This document shows, piece by piece, positions 8,491-16,614 of a DNA stretch of 64,000 bases. A program made the translations under genes and the position numbers. The DNA comes from Planctomycetota bacterium (lineage in GTDB: Bacteria; Planctomycetota; Phycisphaerae; Phycisphaerales; Phycisphaeraceae), in NCBI GenBank assembly GCA_021413865.1, contig JAIOPN010000017.1, positions 62,001 through 126,000 on the forward strand, written 5' to 3'. Below the pieces are notes generated by a model. That model was not told the DNA's origin. It saw only the letters and a list, made by a program, of their open reading frames with translations, and searched no databases. Position 1 is the first letter of the stretch; each line of letters opens with the position of its first letter.

Positions 8491-9309
8491 ATGACCACCG
8501 CCACCCAACGCCCCGCCCCCGTCCCGATCCCCTCCCCATCGGAGCAGGCCAACCTCATCACCATCATCGGGCGCGGTCACTCCGGCACGCGCGCCATCTC
8601 CGCCACGCTCCGGGAGTCCGGCGTTTACACCGGCGAACCGCTCAACGAGTCGAGCGACCTGCTCCCGCCCGACGACATGTACGAGGCCGCCCGCATCATC
8701 GGCCGTCACGTGACGTACCTGGGCAACCTGAAGTGGGACTTCTCCAGGCTCCACACCATGCCCATCGACCCGGCATTCACCCGCCGCGTCGAGTCCTACC
8801 TCACCACCGTGCTCAACTCCAAGGCCAAGTGGCGCGGCTGGAAGCTCCCCGAGACGACGCTCGTCTTCCCGTGGATCGTCCGCCTCTTCCCCGAGATCAA
8901 GTACATCTTCTGGGTCCGCGACCCGCGCGACAGCATCCTGGGCTCGCACATCACCGACGACCTGGCGGACTGGAACATCGCCTACGACAAGACGGACGAT
9001 CTACGCCTCCGCCGCGCCATCTCCTGGAAATACCAGGTCGAGCTGGTGAAGGCGACGCCCAAACCCAGGCACTGGTACACGGTGCGGTTCGAGGATTTCG
9101 TGCTCGACCAGGAGCGGACTCTCGCGGGGCTGGAGAAATACCTGGGCTTCAAGCTGGCGAGGATCCCCGTCAGGCCCGACGCCGTCGGCCGGTGGCGCGG
9201 CGACGACGGCATCCACCACTACGACTTCTTCACCCCCGACCTGCTCGAATACGGCTACGCCAAGCCCGCCGACAAGATGCCCCGCAACGCCGCCGACAAG
9301 CAAAAATAA
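8491..9309 (+). CDS. Sulfotransferase family protein
   Basis: A 272-residue PAPS-dependent sulfotransferase-fold protein, probably cytoplasmic. The 5'-phosphosulfate-binding loop is [15 protein letters not shown] near residue 30 and the 3'-phosphate-binding segment is [14 protein letters not shown] in the middle, followed by the [21 protein letters not shown] region typical of the family. It transfers sulfate from PAPS to a hydroxyl, but the acceptor cannot be told. Its place directly after a sulfatase-fold gene in a sugar operon is notable. No sulfate-activation genes lie in the window. Confidence 0.85.
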   Translation: MTTATQRPAPVPIPSPSEQANLITIIGRGHSGTRAISATLRESGVYTGEPLNESSDLLPPDDMYEAARIIGRHVTYLGNLKWDFSRLHTMPIDPAFTRRVESYLTTVLNSKAKWRGWKLPETTLVFPWIVRLFPEIKYIFWVRDPRDSILGSHITDDLADWNIAYDKTDDLRLRRAISWKYQVELVKATPKPRHWYTVRFEDFVLDQERTLAGLEKYLGFKLARIPVRPDAVGRWRGDDGIHHYDFFTPDLLEYGYAKPADKMPRNAADKQK

Positions 9310-9334
9310 CCCCGACCCGAACCGGAGAAACCCC

Positions 9335-9649
9335 ATGATCCGCAAGGCCTTCGTCATGTCCGTCAACAAGGGGAAGGAAGCCGAGTACGAAAAGCGGCAC
9401 CGCCCGATCTGGCCCGAGCTCGAGGCCGTCCTGAAGAAGCACGGCGTGCACAACTACTCCATCTTCCTGCACGAGCAAACCAATCAGCTCTTCGCCTACG
9501 CCGAGATCGAAAACGAGGCGAAGTGGAACGCGATCGCCGGCACACCAGAGTGCAAGAAATGGTGGGCCCACATGGGCGACGTCATGCCCTCGAACCCCGA
9601 CAACAGCCCCAAGTCGCTGGGCCTGCGGGAAGTGTTCCACATCGACTAA
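9335..9649 (+). CDS. rhaM: L-rhamnose mutarotase
   Basis: A 104-residue protein matching the RhaM/RhaU dimeric alpha/beta-barrel mutarotase in length and motifs: [40 protein letters not shown], and [12 protein letters not shown] near the end. It interconverts the alpha and beta anomers of L-rhamnose or a related deoxysugar. A GGAGAAACCCC ribosome-binding region precedes the ATG. It is the last gene of the rightward run and is followed by a heptamer repeat block. It points to rhamnose or fucose as one sugar handled by this operon. Confidence 0.92.
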   Translation: MIRKAFVMSVNKGKEAEYEKRHRPIWPELEAVLKKHGVHNYSIFLHEQTNQLFAYAEIENEAKWNAIAGTPECKKWWAHMGDVMPSNPDNSPKSLGLREVFHID

Positions 9650-9655
9650 TGAAAT

Positions 9656-9820
9656 AGTCCAGAGTCCAAAGTCCAGAGTCGAAGACAAAATTAACAAAGG
9701 ACCTGCCAAGCCTCTTTGACTCTGGACTCTGGACTCTGGACTCTGGACTCTGGACTCTGGACTCTGGACTCTGGACTCTGGACTCTGGACTCTGGACTCT
9801 GGACTCTGGACTCTGGACTC
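9656..9820. repeat. GACTCTG heptamer tandem repeat with an inverted arm
   Basis: From about 9718 to 9820 the heptamer GACTCTG is repeated almost perfectly about 14.7 times. Upstream, 9656-9680 carries 3.5 copies in the opposite orientation (AGTCCAGAGTCC...), separated by an A-rich stretch. The two arms can pair into a long hairpin. A shorter relative with the same layout lies at 17791-17893. No protein is encoded. Confidence 0.93.
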
Positions 9821-9850
9821 CGCCCCGAATTCCCGTAGAATCGCCTGACC

Positions 9851-9924
9851 GTCCGCGTAGCTCAACTGGATAGAGCGTTGGCCTCCGAAGCCGAAGGTTA
9901 CAGGTTCGACTCCTGTCGCGGACA
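9851..9924 (+). tRNA. tRNA-Arg (anticodon CCG)
   Basis: A 74-base cloverleaf folds cleanly: acceptor GTCCGCG/CGCGGAC, D stem GCTC/GAGC, anticodon stem TTGGC/GCCGA with loop CTCCGAA (anticodon CCG, reading CGG), a 5-base variable loop, and T stem ACAGG/CCTGT with loop TTCGACT. The discriminator base is A. The 3' CCA is not encoded (ATT follows). Confidence 0.97.
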
Positions 9925-10093
9925 TTAGCCCCAGAAAATACATGACTCCCGGACATTTCGAGGCAGGCAGGAATAATCCAAAGCCCGCTGTTACTCCATG
10001 TGACCGTCTCGCGGCTTTCCATCCCGTGAAGTGGAGACGCGACACGCGTCGCCCCGGACGTGCGGGCCGGAGTCTCCGTTCGGAAAATCTCGG
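9925..10093. other. Intergenic segment after tRNA-Arg
   Basis: This stretch separates the tRNA from the TMTC-like gene. I see no gene, repeat or direct copy of the tRNA 3' end that would mark an integrated element. It should hold the promoter of the downstream gene. Confidence 0.5.
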
Positions 10094-12076
10094 ATGAACG
10101 CCAGGCACCCCCGGTATTTGCTGATCTTTTTCTGGGCCTTGCTCATCATGGGTGCCGCGTACGCGGCCTATTCCAACAGCTTTCACGGGCCGTTCGTCTT
10201 CGACGACCTCATCAGCATAGTGAACAACCCGCAGGTCAGTACGGCCTGGCACAGCGTGTCGGATGCCCTCAACCCTCCCCCTTCCTCCATCGCCGGTCGC
10301 CCCGTCGCTACAGCAACCTTCATGCTCAACTACAGACTCGGGTGGTTGGAAACCAGCGGGTACCACGCGGCTAATTTCGTAATCCATATTGCCACGGCTC
10401 TGGCCCTGATGGGGCTGGTCCGCCGGACCCTGCTGCTCCCCGGGGTTGGGTGGTCAGATGCACACGCGGCCTCTGCCGCCGGCATCGCGGCGCTGATCTG
10501 GGCTGTTCACCCGCTAAACACCTCCGCCGTCACCTACGTGGCGCAGCGCACCGAGTCGCTGATGGCGATGTTTTATGTGCTGACGCTTTACACTTTCGTG
10601 TGCGGCTGCACGGGCCATCGGCTTTGGCACGCGGTCACGTTCACCGCCTGCCTGCTGGGAATGGCAAGTAAGGAGGTAATGGTTTCCGCGCCGATCGCCG
10701 TCATCCTGTACGACCGCACCTTCATCGCCGAGAACTGGCGGGCGGTGAGGGATCGCCTGCCTGTCCACCTGGCGCTTACAGCAACGTGGTTCCCCCTGGC
10801 ATTTCTGGTGCTAAGCGAGGGTGCACATAAGACGTCGACCGGGTTCCAATTCGAAGAAGTTGCCGTGTGGGGTTACCTGTGTGCTCAGGCGCCGGCCATC
10901 CTTCATTACCTCTGGCTCACGGTGTGGCCTGTGGGACTCGTGTTTGACTACGGTGAAGCCAACGCGGGAACGGACATCCCCCATCATTGGGAGCAATATG
11001 TCCCCCACGGTGTTGCGATCCTGGCCCTTCTTCTCGTGACCGGGTGGCTCTTGTGGAAACACCCACGGTGGGGTTGGCCCTGCGCGTTGTTCTTCCTCGT
11101 GCTCGCCCCGAGTTCCAGCGTGATGCCGATCGTGACCGAGGTAGTCGCGGAACACCGCTTCTACCTGCCGCTGGCCGTTGTCATCGCCCTACCCGTCGTG
11201 GCCGTTGCCTGCCTGGTCGCACGATCCCATTCCCGTATCGCGTGGGCTTTCGCAGCGATAGTAGTTACGGCCGTGGCATCACCTCTCGCGTATCAAACGC
11301 ATCTGCGCAACCGGGACTATCAGAGCAGCGTTACGCTCTGGAGCGACACGGTTGAGAAGCGACCAACCAACGTCCGATCGCTCCAAAACCTCGGCCTGGC
11401 GCTGATGCGGGACGACCGCGGCGCCGAGGCCATTCCCTTCCTCCGCACCGCCACAAACCTGATGCCCGGGATGATCGACGCGCACCGTGCACTGGGGCAG
11501 GCCCTGAGGAACACAGGGCAACTCGACGCCGCTCTGGATGCATTCGACGCCGCTCTGAAAATCAATCCCTCGCACGCGGAGACGCTCAACGACAAGGGCA
11601 CCGTGCTGACCCTGCTCAATCGCCTGCCCGAGGCCGAGGCACAGTTCGCCCAAGCCGTGACCGCCGCACCGCAATACGCCCTGGCCCTGTGCAACCTGGG
11701 AGTGATACGCGTGCGCCGGGGCGATGCACGGGGTGCGATCGACCCGCTGCGCCGCGCGATCCGGGTTGACGGTGATTCCCTCGATGCAATGAAATTGCTC
11801 GCGTGGGTCTTGTCAACGGACCCCAACCCCACGATCCGGGACGGGGCAGAGGCCGTCCGGCTCGCGCAGCGTGCGTGCGACCTTAGCCCGTCACCCGATG
11901 CCGAGGCACTCGACGCCCTCGCGGCAGCAAATGCTGAAGCGGGGCGGTTTGAGGAAGCCGTAAAGATGATCGATCGGGCCATCCAGGCCGCTGAAAAGAG
12001 CGGCAATACGGGTATTCTCAGCGAGGCCCTGTTGCACCGCGCCGCATTTCTCAAAGGCAGGCCTTGGAGGCAGTAG
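10094..12076 (+). CDS. TMTC-like membrane glycosyltransferase with C-terminal TPRs
   Basis: A 660-residue protein. The N-terminal part has many membrane segments (YLLIFFWALLIMGAAYAAY is the first) and an acidic loop (FVFDDLISIVNNP) just after it, as in GT-C glycosyltransferases. The C-terminal third (about residues 445-640) consists of tetratricopeptide repeats (AHRALGQALRNTGQLDAALD; EALDALAAANAEAGRFEEAV). This order matches the TMTC/O-mannosyltransferase-like family, which transfers sugars from lipid carriers to secreted proteins. I chose ATG 10094 because the upstream 21 codons are not membrane-like. It stands alone between a tRNA and a PhyH gene. Enzymatic role inferred from architecture only. 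Confidence 0.8.
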   Translation: MNARHPRYLLIFFWALLIMGAAYAAYSNSFHGPFVFDDLISIVNNPQVSTAWHSVSDALNPPPSSIAGRPVATATFMLNYRLGWLETSGYHAANFVIHIATALALMGLVRRTLLLPGVGWSDAHAASAAGIAALIWAVHPLNTSAVTYVAQRTESLMAMFYVLTLYTFVCGCTGHRLWHAVTFTACLLGMASKEVMVSAPIAVILYDRTFIAENWRAVRDRLPVHLALTATWFPLAFLVLSEGAHKTSTGFQFEEVAVWGYLCAQAPAILHYLWLTVWPVGLVFDYGEANAGTDIPHHWEQYVPHGVAILALLLVTGWLLWKHPRWGWPCALFFLVLAPSSSVMPIVTEVVAEHRFYLPLAVVIALPVVAVACLVARSHSRIAWAFAAIVVTAVASPLAYQTHLRNRDYQSSVTLWSDTVEKRPTNVRSLQNLGLALMRDDRGAEAIPFLRTATNLMPGMIDAHRALGQALRNTGQLDAALDAFDAALKINPSHAETLNDKGTVLTLLNRLPEAEAQFAQAVTAAPQYALALCNLGVIRVRRGDARGAIDPLRRAIRVDGDSLDAMKLLAWVLSTDPNPTIRDGAEAVRLAQRACDLSPSPDAEALDALAAANAEAGRFEEAVKMIDRAIQAAEKSGNTGILSEALLHRAAFLKGRPWRQ

Positions 12077-12080
12077 GCGC

Positions 12081-12101
12081 CGCCCCTTCCCCCTAGGGGC
12101 G
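12081..12101 (+). terminator. Possible terminator hairpin
   Basis: Five bases after the stop of the TMTC-like gene, CGCCCCT and AGGGGCG form a 7-bp stem with a 7-base loop. No T-run follows, so it could be a simple 3'-end stem rather than an efficient intrinsic terminator. Confidence 0.4.
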
Positions 12102-12211
12102 TCAACGCCGAACCGCGGACGTACTTCACCGTTACGTCACGACTGGACGCCGGTGTGGAGCCCCGGCTAGCGTATCCTCGGATGCCCAGACAACACGCAG
12201 GAACACCCACG

Positions 12212-12997
12212 ATGAGCCCCAAGGTTCTCACGCCCGACCAGATCGAACAGTTCACGGAGGAGGGCTACACCCTCCTGCGTGAGGCGTTCCCGCGCGAACT
12301 GGCGGCACGCGTCAAGAAGGCGGTCCTCGACAAGATCGACGCGCGGGAGGACGACCCCAGCACGTGGAAGGTGGCGCGGAACCACATCGCCGATTCATTC
12401 ACCGGCGAGCCCTTCATGTCCGCCTGCACGCCGCGCTACGAGGCGGCGCTGGACGACCTGATGGGCGAGGGACGCTGGGTGCCGATCCCGAACCTGGGCT
12501 GGTGGCCGGTGCTCTTCCCGGGCTTCGACGCCCCGCCGTGGCGCGTGCACGAGAACGAGTGGCACATCGACGGCGGCTTCTTCCACCACCACCTCGACTC
12601 GCCCGAGCAGGGGATGCTCCCGATCTTCGTCTTCTCCGACATCGGCCCGGGCGACGGCGGCACCGGCATCGCTGTGGGGTCGCACAAGGTCGCCGCCCGC
12701 ATCCTGCGCGATGCGGGGCCCGCCGGGCTGACTCAGGCCGAGCTGGGAAAACGCGTCGCCGCCCACCCACGCCGCGTGCTCGAAGTCAACGGCAACGCCG
12801 GCGACATCGCCATGATCCACCCCTTCATGCTGCACACCGTCAGCACGAACACGGGCAGGTCCATCCGCGTGATCTGCAACCCGCACGTGAATTTCAGGGA
12901 GCGGATGAACGTGACCGGCGACCCCGCGCGACCCATCTCCGTGGTAGAGCGGTCGATCATCCTCGCACTGGGCGAGCCGGCTCCGGCATCCCTCTGA
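12212..12997 (+). CDS. Phytanoyl-CoA dioxygenase (PhyH) family protein
   Basis: A 261-residue Fe(II)/2-oxoglutarate-dependent dioxygenase. The iron ligands are visible: the HxD pair in NEWHIDGGFFHHH and the distal His in AMIHPFMLHTVSTNTGRS, with the Arg that binds 2-oxoglutarate in the following SIRVI segment. The N-terminus (TPDQIEQFTEEGYTLLREAF) is typical. ATG 12212 follows a GCAGGAA ribosome-binding site; earlier in-frame starts lack one. Substrate unknown. It appears monocistronic and its stop codon abuts a long inverted repeat. Confidence 0.88.
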   Translation: MSPKVLTPDQIEQFTEEGYTLLREAFPRELAARVKKAVLDKIDAREDDPSTWKVARNHIADSFTGEPFMSACTPRYEAALDDLMGEGRWVPIPNLGWWPVLFPGFDAPPWRVHENEWHIDGGFFHHHLDSPEQGMLPIFVFSDIGPGDGGTGIAVGSHKVAARILRDAGPAGLTQAELGKRVAAHPRRVLEVNGNAGDIAMIHPFMLHTVSTNTGRSIRVICNPHVNFRERMNVTGDPARPISVVERSIILALGEPAPASL

Positions 12998-13083
12998 CGA
13001 GCCGCGACCGTGAGGGAGCGGTTCCTCGTTTTTTTGGGGCTGTAAAGGAGAAAAGAACCGCTTCCTCACGGTCGCGGCTCGTC
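12996..13083. repeat. Long inverted repeat between convergent genes
   Basis: Two 29-bp arms (12996-13024 and 13055-13083) are reverse complements with one mismatch; the core reads GAGCCGCGACCGTGAGGGAG. The loop contains a T-run (TCGTTTTTTTGG) and A-rich DNA. It lies between the rightward PhyH gene and the leftward membrane-anchored gene, so a bidirectional terminator is the simplest reading. Confidence 0.85.
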
Positions 13084-13084
13084 C

Positions 13085-13720
13085 TCAGCGCGGCGCGGTC
13101 CAGAGGAAATTGCCCTGCTCATCCTTCATGAGGATCTGCGGCCCGGAGCGCAGGCCGTCGATCTCAAGCAAGGTCTTGCCGGCATCGGTGGTGAACACGA
13201 GTCCGGCGCCGCGGGTATCGACATACAGATCGGCGCGCTGCTTGCCGGCGGCGTCGTTGAAGGCGACAGAGGGGCGGTCCGGGGTCAGGCGGAAGAGCGC
13301 GCGGCTGACCTCGGCCTCGTCGCTCAGGCCGATGACGGGCCCGTCGCGATCGACGCTCATGGAGATGCGTTTCTTGCTCGCCTCGTCGTTGAACCGCAGG
13401 AACGGGCCATCCTTGCGGGAGACGCTCATCACGATGCGCTGGGTCTTGTCCTTGTCGAAGAGCACAAGCTCGGGGGTGTCATCGCGGAGAGAGAGCCAGG
13501 CACGGGCGCTGCCGGCGGAATCTATGAGGCGGAACTCCTCGGCCCCGATGATGGGCTTGGGCCGCAACTCGGACCACCCCCACCCGATCACGCCGCCGAA
13601 CGCCAGGACGATCAGCGCCAGCAGCACCAACAGGCGGTTATGCCGGCGCTCCAAGGTTTCAACGCGCTTCTCAAGGAGCCTGCGCTCGATGTCGCGTGCG
13701 GTGGGTGGCTTGGATTCCAT
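13085..13720 (-). CDS. Membrane-anchored hypothetical protein with repeated beta units
   Basis: A 211-residue protein. A charged N-terminus with a short predicted coiled coil (DIERRLLEKRVETLERRHNR) precedes one membrane helix (LLVLLALIVLAFGGVIGWGW), so the rest is probably outside the cytoplasmic membrane. The external part repeats a unit of about 25-30 residues around 'D..G..R..L.......P.L.L.D' (IDSAGSARAWLSLRDDTPEL; FNDAAGKQRADLYVDTRGAG), suggesting a beta-solenoid or layered beta fold. I do not recognise a named family. It runs towards the PhyH gene. Confidence 0.7.
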   Translation of the reverse strand: MESKPPTARDIERRLLEKRVETLERRHNRLLVLLALIVLAFGGVIGWGWSELRPKPIIGAEEFRLIDSAGSARAWLSLRDDTPELVLFDKDKTQRIVMSVSRKDGPFLRFNDEASKKRISMSVDRDGPVIGLSDEAEVSRALFRLTPDRPSVAFNDAAGKQRADLYVDTRGAGLVFTTDAGKTLLEIDGLRSGPQILMKDEQGNFLWTAPR

Positions 13721-13818
13721 CGTGAAAACCCGGCGGACCGAGAACGGGACCGTTCAATACGACACGATGGTATCGGCTGGCGGGCGTTTCGTCAGCACAG
13801 GTGGTCTGCCGCGCGTCG

Positions 13819-15060
13819 CTATCCCGGCCAGAAGATAAGGATTGCCGCCCCGGCCAGGATCGCCGCCGTCATGGGTACGGCCAGCGTCCGCTTCAGAGAT
13901 GCGTCGCCCAGCAGCAGCACGATCCCGAACTTGAACACCAGGTTCGAGGCCGACGCCAGCATGATCACCCTCCATGCCGTCGCCACGTCGATCGCCTCCC
14001 GCGCCGCCAGTTCGCCGGTGGAGAGCGTCACCGCGTCCATATCCGTCAGGCCCGAGATCGCCGCCACGGCATACAGCCCGCCCACGCCCCATTCCTGCCG
14101 CGCCATCGCCGCCGCCACCATCACCAGCGCATACACCAGCCCGAACCCGATCGCCGCCTTCACGCTCGTGGAGTCGCCCGGGCCCGGCGGATGTGCGGCA
14201 CGGTGGTCTGCTGTGACCCAACCCACGGCGCTGATCGCAAACATCACCCCCGTCATGGCCGCCAGGGGCGGCATCAGGGCGGTCCACTTCTGCGGCGCCA
14301 CAAACGCGATCTCCGCCAATACCCGCACGAATACCATCCCGGAGGCAATCATCACCATGACCGTCATGCGGTGGGTTTCCTCGCGGGACCGGTGCGCGCG
14401 GCGGGCGACGCTCATGGTGGTTGCGGTGCTGGAGATCAGCCCACCCAAGACACCAGCCAGCAGGGTGCCGACGCGGGGGCCCATCAGCTTCTGTACCACG
14501 TAAGCCGCCAGACCGATGCCGACGACCAACACCACCATCAGCCAGGTCTTGAAAGGGTTGAGCATGCCCATCGGCCCGTAACCCTCGTTGGGCAGCACGG
14601 GCAGGATCACCAGGGCGATGAGCACAAACCGGAAGATCGCACGCAGCTCGTCTTCACCGATGCGGCGAACCCAATCATGGAGGGTGACCTTGGATTGCAG
14701 CAGCACCGCCGTGACGCCGCCGATGATCAGAGCCACGGCATATCGGCCGCTGCCCGCCGCGGCACCGACGGTGTAGATCAGCAGCGCCGCCGCCTCGGTG
14801 GTCATGCCGGGCTCGGGCCGCTTGGCGGCGATCAGAGAGAGGTTACTGATCACCACCAGCGCGATGACGGCGGCCAATCCCACCGCGATCACCCACCCGC
14901 CGTGTGACTGTGCCAAAAGGGCGCAGACCGCCCCGAGCAGCGCGATCAGGGGGAAGGTCCGCACGCCGCCCATCTCGCTGCCCGCGCGTTGCCGCTGCAG
15001 GCCCACGAGTAGCCCCAGCGCCAGTGAAATCCCGATCGCGATGAGGGCCTCGTACGTCAT
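13819..15060 (-). CDS. MgtC/SapB family membrane protein with DUF4010 domain
   Basis: A 413-residue integral membrane protein with about a dozen hydrophobic helices. The N-terminal ~140 residues match MgtC/SapB (IGISLALGLLVGLQRQR; MGGVRTFPLIALLGAVCALL), and the rest matches DUF4010 (LLAGVLGGLISSTATTMSVA; AAISGLTDMDAVTLS). The family is linked to Mg2+ limitation or membrane homeostasis in some bacteria, but transport has not been shown for this type. It is 30 bp downstream of the sugar transferase gene on the same strand and may be cotranscribed. Confidence 0.88.
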   Translation of the reverse strand: MTYEALIAIGISLALGLLVGLQRQRAGSEMGGVRTFPLIALLGAVCALLAQSHGGWVIAVGLAAVIALVVISNLSLIAAKRPEPGMTTEAAALLIYTVGAAAGSGRYAVALIIGGVTAVLLQSKVTLHDWVRRIGEDELRAIFRFVLIALVILPVLPNEGYGPMGMLNPFKTWLMVVLVVGIGLAAYVVQKLMGPRVGTLLAGVLGGLISSTATTMSVARRAHRSREETHRMTVMVMIASGMVFVRVLAEIAFVAPQKWTALMPPLAAMTGVMFAISAVGWVTADHRAAHPPGPGDSTSVKAAIGFGLVYALVMVAAAMARQEWGVGGLYAVAAISGLTDMDAVTLSTGELAAREAIDVATAWRVIMLASASNLVFKFGIVLLLGDASLKRTLAVPMTAAILAGAAILIFWPG

Positions 15061-15090
15061 CGGAATATGCCGCCGGCCCGACCCGCTCCG

Positions 15091-16581
15091 TCAATACGCC
15101 CCGCGGCCGGCCAGGACGATCCAGACGGTGCGGATCAGGATGTAGGCGTCGAGCCAGACGGACCAGTTGAGCACGTAATACGCATCGAGTTTGACGCGCT
15201 CGGGGTAGGTCAGGTTGCTGCGGCCGGAAATCTGCCAGAGCCCGGTGATGCCGGGTTTGACCTTCATGTAAAGCGGGAAGCGTGTGCCGTAGCGGTCCGC
15301 CTCCTCAACGGTGATCGGTCGGGGACCGACGAGGCTCATCTGGCCGATGAGGACGTTGAAGACCTGCGGCAACTCGTCGAGGCTGGTGCGGCGCAGGAAG
15401 CGGCCGACGCGGGTGAGGCGCGGGTCGTCACGCAGCTTGCGGGTCTGCTCCCATTCGGTGCGGCGGGTCGGGTCGGCCTCCAAAGCGCGGCGGAGCACCT
15501 CATCGGCGTCGGCGACCATGGTGCGGAACTTCCACTCCCTGAAGACCCGTCCGCCCCGGCCAACGCGCTGCAGCCCGATGAGCAGAGGCCCGCGCGAGTC
15601 GATCCGGATCAGCACCGCGATCATCGCCGACGCCAACAGCATGAAGGGCACGAGGACGGTGAGCGTGGCCGCCTCGACGATCCACTTGAGCACGAGCCGC
15701 GTGGGGTCGAGCAGCCGTTGATCGACCTCCAGGCCGAGCATCCCGCCGATGTCACGGCCGGTGACCCAGAGCGTGGAGAGCGCGGGCAGGTCGGGCACGA
15801 GGATGATGCGGCGGAAATGGCGGAGGTGCGACTCGATGAGCGTGGTGAGCCGCGCCGGGTGGACGCCGGACATGGCGACGACCGCGCAGTGGATGCGCTT
15901 GTCGCGGCCGAGCATCATCGCCAGGCGGTCGCTCGACGCGATGGGGACGCCCTCGATGTCGTCCGGCGGCTGCTCGCCCTCGTGGAGCAGGACGACGGGC
16001 TTGAGACCGATCTCGGGCTGCGAGCGCAGGGTGTTGACCACGGCCGTGGCGCTCTCGCCCGAGCCGATGACGGCCACGGGGTAGCCGTACCATGAGCGGT
16101 GCGCGAAAAACCGCCGCACCATCGCCCGCCCCGCCGGCAGGAGCACGACCGACAACACCCAGGTGATGAGGAACACCGCGCGGGAATAAGAGGGCCCGGC
16201 CTTGGCCAGGAACGTCGCCGTGCCGAAGACGAGGAACACCAGCGTCACCACCAGGCTCTGCCGGCGGAACTCCTCGGGCGGGCTGGTGATGACGCCCGGA
16301 TAGAGCTTCGCCCCCGCGAAGGCCACCGGGAAGACGAGCACACAGGGCCAGAGCTCCCAGTACTCCGACAACTCATACTGGTGCTCGACGAGATACCACG
16401 CGACCACTGCGGCGCCGAAGGCGACGCTCATCACGCAGAGATCGGCGACCGCGAAGACAAGGCCGGTGAGCCAGCCGCGCGGACGCACGGCGCCCAGACG
16501 CGCCGCGTCCACCGCCCGGTCCGTCAGCCATTCTGTCGCTGCGGTCACAGTGTCATTCCTCAGGGCCCGCCCCTGAGCCAT
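15091..16581 (-). CDS. Polyprenyl-phosphate sugar-1-phosphate transferase (WbaP-type initiating enzyme)
   Basis: A 496-residue member of the polyprenyl glycosylphosphotransferase family that starts polysaccharide assembly by putting a sugar-1-phosphate on undecaprenyl phosphate. The N-terminal half has membrane helices (LTGLVFAVADLCVMSVAFGA) and a nucleotide-binding-like middle domain (YPVAVIGSGESATAVVN). The catalytic C-terminus shows FREWKFRTMVADADEV, RRTSLDELPQVFNVL, MSLVGPRPITVEEADRYG and KPGITGLWQISGRS. I chose ATG 16581. It is followed by the MgtC gene and preceded by a GT9 gene on the same strand. It is the only initiating transferase in the window. Confidence 0.92.
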   Translation of the reverse strand: MAQGRALRNDTVTAATEWLTDRAVDAARLGAVRPRGWLTGLVFAVADLCVMSVAFGAAVVAWYLVEHQYELSEYWELWPCVLVFPVAFAGAKLYPGVITSPPEEFRRQSLVVTLVFLVFGTATFLAKAGPSYSRAVFLITWVLSVVLLPAGRAMVRRFFAHRSWYGYPVAVIGSGESATAVVNTLRSQPEIGLKPVVLLHEGEQPPDDIEGVPIASSDRLAMMLGRDKRIHCAVVAMSGVHPARLTTLIESHLRHFRRIILVPDLPALSTLWVTGRDIGGMLGLEVDQRLLDPTRLVLKWIVEAATLTVLVPFMLLASAMIAVLIRIDSRGPLLIGLQRVGRGGRVFREWKFRTMVADADEVLRRALEADPTRRTEWEQTRKLRDDPRLTRVGRFLRRTSLDELPQVFNVLIGQMSLVGPRPITVEEADRYGTRFPLYMKVKPGITGLWQISGRSNLTYPERVKLDAYYVLNWSVWLDAYILIRTVWIVLAGRGAY

Positions 16582-16614
16582 GATACACCCACGGGCGTGT
16601 TGAGCGACCAACAC

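Noticed and set aside
9718-9820. Possible CRISPR array
   Set aside because: The units are contiguous 7-mers without spacers, and no cas gene is present in the window.
9851-9924. tRNA-Arg as an integration site for a genomic island
   Set aside because: No integrase and no direct repeat of the tRNA 3' end were seen on either side within the window.
13085-13720. Membrane-anchored protein as another carrier of the recurring beta module
   Set aside because: Its repeats follow a different 'D..G..R..L' pattern of 25-30 residues and lack the G-x-h-G / W / F pattern of the module.
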